Numbered from the stretch's first letter, positions 8,482-17,491 are shown. The stretch: 64,000 bases of DNA from Bacteroidia bacterium (GCA_025358025.1 JANYKW010000022.1:1-64000); one strand, 5' to 3'. The notes: a model not told the origin generated them from the letters alone. A program made the numbers and translations.

Positions 8482-9081
8482 ATGAGCGAATTTGACCACC
8501 TCGCCCGTGAATGGGATAAAGATAAAATTCACATGGAGCGTTCATCTGCCATAGTTTCAGTACTGGAAGAAATGGTAATACTCGATCCATCCATGAAAGC
8601 AATGGAATTTGGTGCAGGTACCGGCATTTTAAGTTTTCTGCTGAAAGACAAGCTGAAGGAAATTACCCTGATTGACAGTTCTTCTGAAATGATCAAAGTT
8701 TGCAAGGAGAAAATTGCATATTATGGTACCAGGAACATGGAAGCCCGGTTGATGGATCTTGAACAGGCAGACCCTGAACAAACATACGATCTCATATACT
8801 CGCAAATGGCTTTACACCACGTTATCGATGTAGAAACCCTGCTGAAGAAATTTTTCAGCTACCTCAATCCCGGTGGCAGGCTGGCTATTGCAGATCTTTA
8901 TCCTGAAGATGGGTCTTTCCATGGTCCGGATATTGAAGTTCACCGGGGCTTTGTTCCTGAAGAGCTCGAAAAGAGTTTGAGAAACATTGAATTTGAGAAG
9001 ATTGAATACAGAAAATGTTTCGAGATGAAACGCGAATCGGGTATATTCTATCCTATTTTTCTGTTGGTAGCCAAAAAATGA
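8482..9081 (+). CDS. Class I SAM-dependent methyltransferase
   Basis: A 199-residue cytoplasmic methyltransferase with a Rossmann fold. Motif I is AMEFGAGTGILSFLL (about residues 39-53), the acidic ribose-binding residue follows in ITLIDSSSEMI, and the post-motif segment is YDLIYSQMALHHV. This pattern is of the Methyltransf_11/UbiE-like group, which acts on small molecules. The substrate is not predictable. It is a single gene with no coupled neighbour; the HsmA-like gene downstream points the other way. Confidence 0.85.
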   Translation: MSEFDHLAREWDKDKIHMERSSAIVSVLEEMVILDPSMKAMEFGAGTGILSFLLKDKLKEITLIDSSSEMIKVCKEKIAYYGTRNMEARLMDLEQADPEQTYDLIYSQMALHHVIDVETLLKKFFSYLNPGGRLAIADLYPEDGSFHGPDIEVHRGFVPEELEKSLRNIEFEKIEYRKCFEMKRESGIFYPIFLLVAKK

Positions 9082-9138
9082 ATCCTGTCTTTTGATTACC
9101 AACGCTTTTTATCGTTATAGCCATTTGGACAATCCCAT

Positions 9139-9501
9139 CTACATGCCGCCTAAATAGAGAATCAGCCACATCATCCATACCAGGATACTGTAGTTATGGA
9201 ACTCTATCCTGTTTTTTTCACTTCCCCGCCATACTATCATGGTTGCCCAACCAGCATGGGCCAGCATAAGCAATGGTGCAATTTGTACTGCAAGTGTGTG
9301 CAAGTCATTTAAATCAAATGGATTGTCCATCAATTTTCCCTTGGCTATGGTACCTGCAACATCGAAAACAAACCCGGCCCATAAGGCATAAAGATGCCAC
9401 CTTTTCAGATAACGGGCAACTCTTTCTGCCCAAACACCCAGTGAATAAAAAATCACCGCCAGCGTAATCAGGGATGTAGACAGTATCAACATGATGGTCA
9501 T
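9139..9501 (-). CDS. HsmA-family four-helix membrane protein
   Basis: A 120-residue integral membrane protein with about four hydrophobic segments (residues 3-25, 35-55, 65-87, 100-119). The motif WHLYALWAGFVFDVAGT and the LMLAHAGWATMIVW segment match the HsmA (high-salt-associated) family, TIGR03987-like. Members have been tied to high-salt growth in some marine bacteria, but no biochemical function is known to me. It is convergent with the methyltransferase gene, and no operon partner is visible. Confidence 0.75.
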   Translation of the reverse strand: MTIMLILSTSLITLAVIFYSLGVWAERVARYLKRWHLYALWAGFVFDVAGTIAKGKLMDNPFDLNDLHTLAVQIAPLLMLAHAGWATMIVWRGSEKNRIEFHNYSILVWMMWLILYLGGM

Positions 9502-9551
9502 GGGTAATATGATTTTTTATAAAATTAGCAAAAAATACCTGATCAACCTGC

Positions 9552-9594
9552 AAAAAAAAGAGGCCGTCTCAAATGGTTGAGATAGCCTCTTTTT
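9552..9594 (-). terminator. Intrinsic terminator after TPR lipoprotein gene
   Basis: A stem of AAAAGAGGC...GTCTCAA pairs with TTGAGATAGCCTCTTTT across a 4-nt loop. On the minus strand it is followed by a run of eight T. It lies about 23 nt past the stop of the TPR lipoprotein gene. The A-rich and T-rich flanks on both sides would allow bidirectional action. Confidence 0.85.
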
Positions 9595-9616
9595 ATTATG
9601 ATATCAATTTTTAATC

Positions 9617-11374
9617 TTATTGCAATAAGAGTTTGAAGTTTTGATCGTTTGCATATTTGGCAAATTCAAGATCGTTCTGTGCAATCGCTTTGTATGCAGG
9701 ATCCTTCTTCATTGAGTTTATCAATGATTCATACATCTGGCTTGTTTTTGCAGTGCGGGCATAAATAATGGCTTTCAGGTATGCAATTCTGCCTGATTCA
9801 ACAGGTGCAGCATTCAAAGTCTTCAACGCACCATTGTTGTCGCCATTAAGCAGTTGGGCAAGGGCGCGGTTAGCATAACTTGTAGATTCCTCGTTCAGGT
9901 ATTTAACGGCTGTATCATAATCTCCCTGTTTAATTTTCAGGATACCCAGATTCTCTTTTACCTCTTTACCGGCACCTGAAGCAGCACCAAACAAGATTTC
10001 AGCCTTGGCTAAATCTTCATTTTTCAATGCCACACAACCTAAATTATTTTGGACCACGGGATTTTTAGGATCCAGTTGATCTGCTTGCTGATAGTTGGCT
10101 GCGGCAGATTTAAAATCGCCTTCATTCATCTGGACATACCCCAAGTTATTGAAACCTCTCCAGTCGTTGGAATAGATTTTTGTAAAACTGGCATAAATTG
10201 ATTTTTGTTTGGAAACATCGTTGGTCAGTGTCGCGGCATAAAGTAATTCTGCCTGATTCAGTTTGGAAGGATCTGAATCTGCCAGTCTGGTTATCTCAGC
10301 GTCTGTTCTTCCAATCAGGCTAACATTGGCAGTGATTTTTGCACGACGCAATTGTGGTAAAATCTCATCAGCAACTTTTGTGAAAGCTGAGGATAGGTTT
10401 TTTATCTCGCGTTCGCGAACTTCGGGATCAGAATACATGGCCAATACACGAAGGATTAAATCTTTATCCTGAATAGTGGATTTCTCCATCAACGCTTTGA
10501 ATCCTTCCCAGTCTTCGGGGGTGTTTTTAGAGACAATGTCAGTCCTTACCTTGCTTTTCTTCAAGGAATTATCTACAACATTGGAAGCAGAACCTTCACG
10601 CTTGCCTGCAAGTTTTGAATTTAGGTCCAGTGCACCATCCGGTGAAGAATAAGCTGAAACTTCTACCCCTTTAAGTTCTTTGCTCTCTGCATTGTATGCT
10701 TCAACAATGTATTTATTCAAATGTTCAATCTCTGCTTTTGTCAATTCTTTGGATCTTACCTCAGAACTGTTGATAAGATATACAAGATCAGCCATATATG
10801 AATCCGGTACTATCCGCTGGTATTTGTCGATCGCGGGATCATAAATACCTGTTGTGTTTACTTTTTTCTGTATCCCGATGATGGCTTGCGGACTATTGTC
10901 CACCAATGTTGAAGTGGCGATCACACCCTTTGCTACGGTCACTGTTCCAAAATCTAAAGATTTCGCACCCTGCGTGGCTTTGATTCTGAGTTCAAGATCG
11001 GAGCGCAGCATCTCTTTGCTGTAAGGAAGCATTCCTTTATAGCTGTTGCTTCCACCATCCTGATAAGGTATTACCTTGTTGTTTGCTTTTACTTTCTCTC
11101 CCTGTAAAACGTAAGGAGTCAAAGCTGTCTCACCGCTGGAATATTTCAATACCGGGGTAACAGTTACTGTTACTTTGGATGCAAAATATTTAGCCGGATA
11201 CTTGCTTTGAATAGTAGCATCAACTTTACCGCCATGCGTCTCCAAAACCTCAGGAATTACAGAATAATTTACCAAACCGGCATTTTTCTGCATTTTTTTT
11301 AACGATGAACATCCGGCAATAACGAAAGCACTCATCACAAAAAGAGCGGGTGCGATCAAATTAATTTTCTTCAT
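9617..11374 (-). CDS. TPR-containing outer-membrane-type lipoprotein
   Basis: A 585-residue lipoprotein with lipobox FVIAGC (Cys about 22). Residues ~40-210 form a beta-rich region. Residues ~215-300 contain SAYSSPDGALDLNSKLAGKR, reminiscent of an OmpA-like periplasmic domain. Residues ~390-585 hold TPR units (YNNLGYVQMNEGDFKSAAANY-type and NPVVQNNLGCVALKNEDL). This architecture is common in Bacteroidales envelope proteins without an assigned role; it probably scaffolds envelope proteins. It has its own promoter and terminator, so it is monocistronic. The function remains unassigned. Confidence 0.75.
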   Translation of the reverse strand: MKKINLIAPALFVMSAFVIAGCSSLKKMQKNAGLVNYSVIPEVLETHGGKVDATIQSKYPAKYFASKVTVTVTPVLKYSSGETALTPYVLQGEKVKANNKVIPYQDGGSNSYKGMLPYSKEMLRSDLELRIKATQGAKSLDFGTVTVAKGVIATSTLVDNSPQAIIGIQKKVNTTGIYDPAIDKYQRIVPDSYMADLVYLINSSEVRSKELTKAEIEHLNKYIVEAYNAESKELKGVEVSAYSSPDGALDLNSKLAGKREGSASNVVDNSLKKSKVRTDIVSKNTPEDWEGFKALMEKSTIQDKDLILRVLAMYSDPEVREREIKNLSSAFTKVADEILPQLRRAKITANVSLIGRTDAEITRLADSDPSKLNQAELLYAATLTNDVSKQKSIYASFTKIYSNDWRGFNNLGYVQMNEGDFKSAAANYQQADQLDPKNPVVQNNLGCVALKNEDLAKAEILFGAASGAGKEVKENLGILKIKQGDYDTAVKYLNEESTSYANRALAQLLNGDNNGALKTLNAAPVESGRIAYLKAIIYARTAKTSQMYESLINSMKKDPAYKAIAQNDLEFAKYANDQNFKLLLQ

Positions 11375-11428
11375 AAAAAGACCTTAAATAAATAATAGTT
11401 ATAATTGATAATTCGCAATTTAAGTGCA

Positions 11429-11436
11429 CAAAAGTA
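11429..11436 (-). promoter_or_regulatory. Bacteroidota -7 element for TPR lipoprotein gene
   Basis: The minus strand reads TACTTTTG, a perfect TAnnTTTG, about 55 nt upstream of the ATG at 11374. The -33 TTG is not obvious, so the assignment rests on the -7 box and position. Confidence 0.5.
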
Positions 11437-11477
11437 CAAATTTTCATTTAAGATACATCGTTAATATATGTTTATTC

Positions 11478-12128
11478 TTAAAGTTCCGGAATCAAAATCT
11501 CCCTTCGAATGCCTCTCCAATCAATTGGCTGAGTGACCAGATTCCTTAGCATTTCGTAATGTTGTGCTGAAGCCACAAAATCTATTGCAGATGTGTCTAC
11601 AATCAAAACGGGAAAGTCGTTTTGTTGGGTGAAAAAGGTAAAATATCCCTCCTTAATTTTTCTAAGATAATCAGCATCGATAGTCTGTTCATAATCTCTT
11701 CCTCTCTTGCGGATATTAACCAACAACTTTTCCTCGGGTAGGTGCAGGTATACAAAAAGATCCGGTTTGGGCAGCCGTTCATAGATAATATCAAAAAAAT
11801 TACGGTAAAGATTGTATTCATCCTGCGCCAGCGTATTTTGAGCAAAGATGAGAGACTTCATAAAGTAGTAATCGGCTATGGTAACCTGATGAAACAAGTC
11901 TCTGTTAGTCAGCTCCTTCTTTAACTGCCCATATCTGTCTGCCAGAAATGAAAGTTCGAGTGCAAATGAATATTTTTCAGGATCCTTGTAGAATTTTGGC
12001 AGAAAAGGATTTTCAGCAAACTGTTCCAAAATAAGTTTTGCATCATATTCTTCACTCAGCTTTTTGGCAAAGGTTGTTTTTCCTGCGCCTATGTTGCCTT
12101 CAATAACCAGAAAATCAAGGTTCATCAT
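11478..12128 (-). CDS. Deoxynucleoside kinase
   Basis: A 216-residue kinase that phosphorylates deoxynucleosides for salvage into dNTPs. The P-loop is EGNIGAGKTT (about residues 9-18). LILEQFAENPFLPKFYKDP is the family substrate segment, and the LID arginines lie in NIRKRGRDYEQ. The KSLIFAQNTLAQDEYNLY and KPDLFVYLHLPEE segments are typical of Bacteroidota dNK/dGK-type enzymes. Base specificity cannot be read here. Two ATGs in tandem (12128 and 12125) are possible starts. It is followed by the TPR lipoprotein gene with its own promoter. Confidence 0.88.
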   Translation of the reverse strand: MMNLDFLVIEGNIGAGKTTFAKKLSEEYDAKLILEQFAENPFLPKFYKDPEKYSFALELSFLADRYGQLKKELTNRDLFHQVTIADYYFMKSLIFAQNTLAQDEYNLYRNFFDIIYERLPKPDLFVYLHLPEEKLLVNIRKRGRDYEQTIDADYLRKIKEGYFTFFTQQNDFPVLIVDTSAIDFVASAQHYEMLRNLVTQPIDWRGIRREILIPEL

Positions 12129-12165
12129 ACTACTCCAGGTTCCATGGATTTATCCCTAAATGTAA

Positions 12166-12196
12166 AAATAAAAATGCCCGTTACAGACGGGCATTT
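12166..12196 (-). terminator. Intrinsic terminator after pnp
   Basis: AAATGCCCGT pairs with ACGGGCATTT around a short loop, 20 nt past the pnp stop. The minus strand continues with a T-rich tract (ATTTTTATTTTTA). Confidence 0.88.
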
Positions 12197-12216
12197 AAAA
12201 ACGATGTAAGAATTTT

Positions 12217-14463
12217 TTATTCCTGGTTTGGTTTGCGCAGAGAATGGCTGTGAGATGGAGCTTTCCGCTCTTCTCCATGAAAAGGTTGTCTTTCACCACG
12301 CCCATGATCTCTGTCTCCCCGTCCCTGCTCACGTTCAACAAAACCTTCCGGCTTTGGCATCAGTGCTTTCATGGATAATTTCAGCTTCCCGGTACGTTGC
12401 TCAACTTCAAGTAATTTCACCTTTACAATGTCACCAACACTGAGAACATCTTCCGGTTTTTCAATCCTTTTCCAGTCGAACTCCGAAACGTGGAGCAACC
12501 CTTCTTTCCCGGGCATGATCTCAACAAAAGCACCGAACTGAACAATTGATTTCACCTTGCCTTCATATATCTCACCTGGTTCAGGCAGGGCAACGATGGC
12601 ACGGATACGTGCAACTGCAGCATCGATAGATGATTTGTCAGGAGCACTGATTTCAACATAACCCATGTCATCGATCTCTTCGATGGCAATTGTTGCTTTC
12701 GTATCGGCCTGAATCTGTTGAATAATCTTTCCACCCGGTCCTATTACAGGTCCAATCATGTCTTTTGGAATGGTCATCTTTACGATCCGGGGTACATTTG
12801 GTTTGTAATCTTCGCGTGGAATGCTAATCACTTCCAAAACTTTTCCAAGAATGTGTTCGCGACCCTGTTTGGCTTGCTGCAATGCTTTGGAAAGCACTTC
12901 ATACGACAAACCATCGACCTTGATATCCATTTGTGTTGCTGTGATTCCCTTCTCTGTTCCGGTAACTTTGAAGTCCATGTCACCCAGGTGATCTTCGTCT
13001 CCCAGAATATCAGAAAGAACAGCAAATTTATCCGATTTTTTGTCCGTGATCAAGCCCATGGCGATACCTGAAACAGGACGTTTCATGTTAATGCCGGCAT
13101 CCAGCATGGCCATTGTACCTGCACATACAGTAGCCATGGATGAAGATCCGTTGGACTCAAGGATGTCAGATACGATACGGACAATGTAAGGAAATCCTTC
13201 GGGAATCATTCTTTTCAATGCACGATGGGCTAGGTTTCCGTGGCCAATTTCGCGACGCGAAAGACCTCTTGGTGTTTTGGACTCACCCGTGCTGAAAGGT
13301 GGAAAGTTATAATGCAGCAAAAAGCGTTCTTTGCCTTTGAAGGTAACATTGTCGATGATCTTCTCATCCATCTTGGTCCCCAGCGTGACGCTGCTGAGTG
13401 ATTGTGTTTCTCCACGTGTAAATATTGAAGACCCATGTGATCCGGGAAGGTAATCAACCTCGCCCCATATAGCACGAATATCGGTTGTTGACCTTCCGTC
13501 CAAACGAATTCCTTCGTCCAGGATCATCCGGCGCATAGCCTCTTTCTCAACATCGTGATAATATTTTCCAATCAAAGTTTTGTTGACTTCACCAGCCTCT
13601 TTGCCTTGGCTGTAAGCAACAGTAAAATCTTCTTTCACCTGAGCGAAGGATGCGTAACGAAGGTGTTTGTCATTGATTAAAGAGCGGGCAACTTCATATA
13701 CTTTATCATACGTAGCTTTCCAGATTGCATCACGAAGCGTTTCATCGTTTTCTTCGTGACAGTAGGAACGTTTTACAACACCTACTTCTGCTGCCAGTTC
13801 TTCTTGTATCTTGCAGTGAATCCTGATGTTGTCGTGGGCAATTTTAATGGCTTCGAGCATCTCCTCTTCGGAAACCTCATCCATCTCACCCTCCACCATC
13901 ATGATATTATCATATGACGCACCTACCATGATGTCGATATCAGCCTTGGCCAATTGTTCAGCCGAAGGATTAAGCACAAATACCCCATCGATGCGGGCCA
14001 CACGAACTTCAGAAATTGGACCATTGAATGGAACGTCTGATACAGCAATTGCTGCCGATGCTGCCAATCCAGCCAGAGAATCCGGCATTTCATTTTTGCC
14101 GGAAGAGATCAATGTGATCATCACAGCAGTTTCAGCATGATAATCATCAGGGAAAAGCGGACGCAAAGCGCGGTCTACCAAACGGGCAATCAAAATCTCG
14201 TCATCCGAAGGACGTGCTTCTCTTTTCATGAATCCACCTGGAAATCTGCCTACAGCAGAAAATTTCTCGCGGTAATCAACCGAAAGAGGCATAAAATCAA
14301 CATTTGCAGCTGCTTCGTTAGCAGAAACAACAGTAGCAAGCAACATGGTATCACCCATTTTTACAACTACTGCACCGTCGGCCTGTTTGGCCAGTTTACC
14401 AGTTTCAATCTGGATTGTGCGACCATCGCCCAGATCAATCGTCTTGTTTATTACCTTATACAT
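12217..14463 (-). CDS. pnp: Polynucleotide phosphorylase
   Basis: A 748-residue 3'-5' exoribonuclease that degrades RNA by phosphorolysis as a trimer. Two RNase PH domains are present (first about 1-220; second about 310-540, with [23 protein letters not shown] and the [14 protein letters not shown] active-site segment). A KH domain ([15 protein letters not shown]) and an S1 domain ([20 protein letters not shown]) follow, then a basic, Arg/Gly/His-rich tail of about 40 residues. The tail may add RNA or protein contacts. It lies downstream of rpsO in the classic rpsO-pnp order, with a hairpin between them, and ends at its own terminator. Confidence 0.97.
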   Translation of the reverse strand: MYKVINKTIDLGDGRTIQIETGKLAKQADGAVVVKMGDTMLLATVVSANEAAANVDFMPLSVDYREKFSAVGRFPGGFMKREARPSDDEILIARLVDRALRPLFPDDYHAETAVMITLISSGKNEMPDSLAGLAASAAIAVSDVPFNGPISEVRVARIDGVFVLNPSAEQLAKADIDIMVGASYDNIMMVEGEMDEVSEEEMLEAIKIAHDNIRIHCKIQEELAAEVGVVKRSYCHEENDETLRDAIWKATYDKVYEVARSLINDKHLRYASFAQVKEDFTVAYSQGKEAGEVNKTLIGKYYHDVEKEAMRRMILDEGIRLDGRSTTDIRAIWGEVDYLPGSHGSSIFTRGETQSLSSVTLGTKMDEKIIDNVTFKGKERFLLHYNFPPFSTGESKTPRGLSRREIGHGNLAHRALKRMIPEGFPYIVRIVSDILESNGSSSMATVCAGTMAMLDAGINMKRPVSGIAMGLITDKKSDKFAVLSDILGDEDHLGDMDFKVTGTEKGITATQMDIKVDGLSYEVLSKALQQAKQGREHILGKVLEVISIPREDYKPNVPRIVKMTIPKDMIGPVIGPGGKIIQQIQADTKATIAIEEIDDMGYVEISAPDKSSIDAAVARIRAIVALPEPGEIYEGKVKSIVQFGAFVEIMPGKEGLLHVSEFDWKRIEKPEDVLSVGDIVKVKLLEVEQRTGKLKLSMKALMPKPEGFVEREQGRGDRDHGRGERQPFHGEERKAPSHSHSLRKPNQE

Positions 14464-14525
14464 ATATCGTTACCTATTAAATTGTTATTCAAAAAAATGG
14501 GAGGGAGGACAGAATTAAAAGATGC

Positions 14526-14553
14526 AAAAAAGGCAATCCGAAAATTGCCTTTA
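14526..14553 (-). terminator. Hairpin between rpsO and pnp
   Basis: AAAGGCAAT and ATTGCCTTT form a 9-bp stem with a 6-nt loop, followed on the minus strand by TTTTT. It lies about 13 nt after the rpsO stop and 63 nt before pnp. It could terminate rpsO transcripts, attenuate pnp or mark an RNA-processing site. Confidence 0.75.
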
Positions 14554-14565
14554 GAGGTTGTTCGC

Positions 14566-14835
14566 TTATTTACGAAGATTTAATTCTTTGATGATGGTAC
14601 GATAACGCTCGATGTCTTTGCGTTTCAGATAATCGAGTAACGAACGTCTCTTACCTACCATTGAAATCAGGGCACGTTGGGTACTGAAATCTTTTTTGTT
14701 TGATTTCAGGTGCTCCGTCAAGTGGTTGATACGGTGTGAAAAAAGTGCAATCTGACCTTCTGAAGTACCAGTGTCAGTAGCACTTTTACCATACTTCTCG
14801 AAAAATGTCTTCTTAATCTCAGGATTTAAATACAT
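14566..14835 (-). CDS. rpsO: Ribosomal protein uS15
   Basis: The 89-residue primary 16S rRNA-binding protein of the small subunit. The family signatures GTSEGQIALFSHRINHLTEHL and SMVGKRRSLLDYLKRKD are intact and the length is normal. It is first in an rpsO-pnp unit. The ~80-nt leader downstream of its promoter could carry S15 autoregulatory structure, as in other bacteria, but I cannot fold it reliably. Confidence 0.97.
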   Translation of the reverse strand: MYLNPEIKKTFFEKYGKSATDTGTSEGQIALFSHRINHLTEHLKSNKKDFSTQRALISMVGKRRSLLDYLKRKDIERYRTIIKELNLRK

Positions 14836-14915
14836 AATAATTATTTTATCAATGATACAATGACCGCTCCGCAGGATTCGTATTCGATCGCAACAGTTCG
14901 GTATTAATTAGGGCA

Positions 14916-14946
14916 CGAAATTAAGGAAATATCTTCAGATGTGCAA
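14916..14946 (-). promoter_or_regulatory. Promoter of rpsO-pnp
   Basis: On the minus strand TTG (14944-14946) and TAATTTCG (14916-14923) are separated by 20 nt. This is a near match (one mismatch) to the Bacteroidota TTG-N19/20-TAnnTTTG promoter, about 80 nt upstream of rpsO. Confidence 0.55.
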
Positions 14947-14976
14947 GTGGCTTTTAATCTTTTATTTGTGATGAAA

Positions 14977-15014
14977 AGTACTTCGAGTTGTGAGTACTTC
15001 AAGTACTTCGAGTT
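14977..15014. repeat. AGTACTTCGAGT word repeat, left arm (pair 1)
   Basis: Several iterations of AGTACTTC(G/A)AG lie here, ending against the stop codon of the S23 gene. It closely matches 54950-54989 (AGTACTTCGAGTT followed by GAGTACTTC). With 15435-15459 it encloses the four-helix-bundle gene. Confidence 0.75.
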
Positions 15015-15375
15015 AGTGGTGCTTTAGCTTTGTACCAATAGAAGTAAAAAGAGCCAGCAATTCATTGGCTTCGCACATTAGTGGGGTAATTTTACCCATA
15101 TCGGGATACTTTAAATCAACGATAACCTCCAACCAATACATTGTCTCATTAGTTTCACTCTCGCATATCTTGATTTTATTTAAAAAATCGGCCTTACTCC
15201 TCGCTCTGTTAGCTTCTCTATAGTTTGCCCCAATACTGGTTCCAGATTTTGTTATTTGGTTTTTTATAACATTATTCTCGTAAGAATATGTTAAAGAAGA
15301 AGATAGATCAATAATACTGATTGCAAATTTTCTTGTCCGTATTTCCATCATCTTACCAAATTCATGATTATTCAT
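15013..15375 (-). CDS. Four-helix-bundle protein (S23 / 23S rRNA IVS-type)
   Basis: A 120-residue all-helical protein of the S23 family (TIGR02436-like). The signatures are RTRKFAISIIDLSSSL, QITKSGTSIGANYREANRARSKADF and KICESETNETMYWLEV. Family members are encoded in intervening sequences of some 23S rRNAs and, very often in Bacteroidota, as solitary genes; related folds occur as Avd in diversity-generating retroelements. No ribosomal RNA or retroelement is nearby. It is bracketed by AGTACTTC-type repeats, so it looks like cargo of a small element. Molecular function is unknown. Confidence 0.85.
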   Translation of the reverse strand: MNNHEFGKMMEIRTRKFAISIIDLSSSLTYSYENNVIKNQITKSGTSIGANYREANRARSKADFLNKIKICESETNETMYWLEVIVDLKYPDMGKITPLMCEANELLALFTSIGTKLKHH

Positions 15376-15434
15376 CTAGCCTTCAATTAAAATTAAGTAT
15401 TAAAAAAATCTCTGATAAAACGCATGTGATACCG

Positions 15435-15459
15435 GAGTCCCCAACTTGAAGTACTTCAT
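15435..15459. repeat. AGTACTTC word repeat, right arm (pair 1)
   Basis: The sequence GAGTCCCCAACTTGAAGTAC continues into the DUF2851 stop codon (15456-15458). It matches GAGTTCCCCACTCGAAGTAC at 55071-55090, in the same relative position of pair 2. Confidence 0.7.
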
Positions 15460-16730
15460 TCCATGTGCGTTATCAACTTCTGTCCTATCGTGCACTCCAG
15501 GCACCTGCGGGGCTCACAATATTCGTGATGCAGATGAATCAGAGCCTGGGATTCCAGCGCATTAAAAGCCTGGATTCCGGCAGCAGACCAGTGGCGGAGC
15601 AGCGTGTTATTCTCGGCAGGCAGCTCTTCCATGATTTTCAGTGCATGTTCTTTCAACTCCGGTTTGTTGTTGTGCTCTCCGTAAAGAAATAGAAATGGCA
15701 CAAGCACATTGACAAGGATCAGTTGAAAAGAGTCCTCCCCCATCGCTTTCTTTTGGTGTCCGGACTCTTTAAGAAAGGTGTAATGATCATCCCAAAATGA
15801 GGATGTTTCAGCCCTGAAAAGCGATCGATAGTCAGCCATATGTTCCAGCTTTATGATGGTAGAGAAGAGTGTATTACACCTGTGCAAGACTCCGGCAAAC
15901 TGTGCAAGCCTGATGGTAGGAAAATTTAGCGGATGCATCCGCATGAACTTCCATAGATGTCCGGCTATCGGTCGCAGACCGTATTTGACGGAGAGAAATT
16001 CATGCTCCTTTTTCAGCGCAAGGGGATATTCGTCCAGAAACAACGATTCATGGAACAAGCCGGCCTGACCGAATAATAGCGCTTCCAGCTGAAAAAGCCG
16101 GTCTTTGTGCTTTTGAAGTACTGAAAGGGGTAGTGATCTGGCCATCATCTCAAATGGATCACCGTTTTGACGGAAACCGTAACTTCTGGCTAAAAAGAGG
16201 TAAAATGTCTCACTCCAGTCTCCCTTTGAAACTTCCAGCAGCGCTTCCATGGAGCCAATTTTTTTCTGCAGGCGTTCGATCGCCAGCCCATTGAGAAAAA
16301 AGCGAATTCTGAAGGGATCAATCTTATTGAGTTGGGATGCACAATTGACCCAGTCGTGTTTCTGCATCAGCGCTTTATATTTGAATTCGATCCACAAGGG
16401 CCAACCGATCTCCAATGTTGGAATGGTGTAACCAGCACTGTTCCTAATCATCGCATCGTTATCCGCCACAACATGCAATATGGTATTGTTGTACAGCGGA
16501 TCTGTCTGATGACCATGCCGGTTCCAGTCTGAAGCCCTTAGGTGAATCTCGACATTACCTGCCCAATAGGTTTTATCTATCCGGATACGGGCATCAAAAA
16601 AATCTGGTCCGGCATGGATGTTGTGCCGGCCAACGTGAATGATTTCAATGGTTTCCCCCTCAGAAGTAATTGGTTGCGATGGTTCGAACAATCTGGTTTT
16701 CCAAAGAAAATGAAGAAAATCTTCTTTCAT
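15456..16730 (-). CDS. DUF2851 family protein
   Basis: A 424-residue protein matching DUF2851: KEDFLHFLWKTRLFEP at the N-terminus, the GRHNIHAGPDFFDARIRIDKTYWAGNVEIHLRASDW segment near 35-70, and a C-terminal cysteine cluster CEPRRCLECTIG. The family is widespread in Bacteroidota and has no established function. No signal peptide is seen, so it is probably cytoplasmic. Its stop codon lies in an AGTACTTC repeat. The upstream gap holds another palindromic repeat, so it is probably transcribed alone or by read-through from the O-methyltransferase gene. Confidence 0.85.
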   Translation of the reverse strand: MKEDFLHFLWKTRLFEPSQPITSEGETIEIIHVGRHNIHAGPDFFDARIRIDKTYWAGNVEIHLRASDWNRHGHQTDPLYNNTILHVVADNDAMIRNSAGYTIPTLEIGWPLWIEFKYKALMQKHDWVNCASQLNKIDPFRIRFFLNGLAIERLQKKIGSMEALLEVSKGDWSETFYLFLARSYGFRQNGDPFEMMARSLPLSVLQKHKDRLFQLEALLFGQAGLFHESLFLDEYPLALKKEHEFLSVKYGLRPIAGHLWKFMRMHPLNFPTIRLAQFAGVLHRCNTLFSTIIKLEHMADYRSLFRAETSSFWDDHYTFLKESGHQKKAMGEDSFQLILVNVLVPFLFLYGEHNNKPELKEHALKIMEELPAENNTLLRHWSAAGIQAFNALESQALIHLHHEYCEPRRCLECTIGQKLITHME

Positions 16731-16801
16731 ATGCTATTCATTATCAGAATATATAAGTTACAGTATTCTGAAGAGAAAGAAGAGTAAACAGAGGGGAATT
16801 T

Positions 16802-16840
16802 ATCAGACTTGACAGGTTTTGAAAACCTGACAGGTCTGAT
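16802..16840. repeat. Palindromic CAGGTTTTGAAAACCTG repeat
   Basis: Two 19-nt arms (16802-16820 and 16822-16840) pair around one base with only two mismatches; the core is CAGGTTTTGAAAACCTG. It ends 3 nt before the O-methyltransferase stop codon. It has terminator-like strength but no T-run, so I class it as an intergenic repeat. Confidence 0.75.
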
Positions 16841-16843
16841 TAA

Positions 16844-17491
16844 TTACTCCGATAGCTTACGGAGCAATGTCATGCCGTCGCGAATGGGAAGGATGGTGGC
16901 CTCCACCCTTGGGTCGTTCTTAACAAAGTCGTTGAAGGCTAAAATTGCATGGGTTTGCTCGTCGCTGCGAGAGATTTTACCAACAACTTTTCCACCCCAT
17001 AGGGTGTTGTCTGCTATGATTAATCCTCTCAAGGTTATCTTTGGAAGAATCTGTTGATAATGTGTCAGATACTGACGTTTGTCGGCATCCAGAAAGGCCA
17101 GTTCAAATTTCTCGTCCAGATGCGGAAGGATATCTGTCGCATCACCAATATGCTGCACAATGCAATCACCTAATCCGGTTTCAGCAAAATATCCTGCAGC
17201 AAATTGTTCCAGTTCGTCATTGATTTCTATGGTGTGCAGAATCCCGCCAGCCGGCAGGCCTTTGGCCAGACAGATGGCAGAATAGCCGGTATAGGTTCCA
17301 ATTTCAAGGATTCTCCGCGGAGAGATCATCCTGCTGAAGAAAGTAAGTATGCTGCCCTGCAGGTGACCAGAACACATCCGGCCATTCACCAGTTTCAGGT
17401 AAGTCTCCCGATACAATCTCTTCAGTACCGGATCCTCATCGATGGTGTTTGCAAGGATATAATTTTCGAGTTGCTGATCGATTTTCATCAT
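16844..17491 (-). CDS. O-methyltransferase
   Basis: A 215-residue class I SAM enzyme of the Methyltransf_3 (COMT-like) family. Motif I is RRILEIGTYTGYSAICLAKGL. IHTIEIND carries the ribose-binding acid, FELAFLDADKRQYLTHYQ the metal-binding Asp, and LIIADNTLWGGKVV the second metal/substrate segment. It probably methylates a hydroxyl on a small molecule. Its ATG overlaps the stop of the M16 peptidase gene (ATGA), so the two are translationally coupled. The natural substrate is unknown. Confidence 0.9.
   Translation of the reverse strand: MMKIDQQLENYILANTIDEDPVLKRLYRETYLKLVNGRMCSGHLQGSILTFFSRMISPRRILEIGTYTGYSAICLAKGLPAGGILHTIEINDELEQFAAGYFAETGLGDCIVQHIGDATDILPHLDEKFELAFLDADKRQYLTHYQQILPKITLRGLIIADNTLWGGKVVGKISRSDEQTHAILAFNDFVKNDPRVEATILPIRDGMTLLRKLSE

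Noticed and set aside
8266-8532. 88-codon minus-strand frame over the methyltransferase start
   Set aside because: Overlaps a well-supported gene start and lacks any recognisable motif.
15013-15375. Diversity-generating retroelement accessory protein (Avd)
   Set aside because: The fold is similar, but there is no reverse transcriptase, template repeat or variable repeat nearby.
14977-15459. CRISPR array or toxin-antitoxin locus suggested by clustered short repeats
   Set aside because: Repeat words are tandem and degenerate with no regular spacers and no cas genes; the enclosed gene is an S23-type protein, not a toxin pair.
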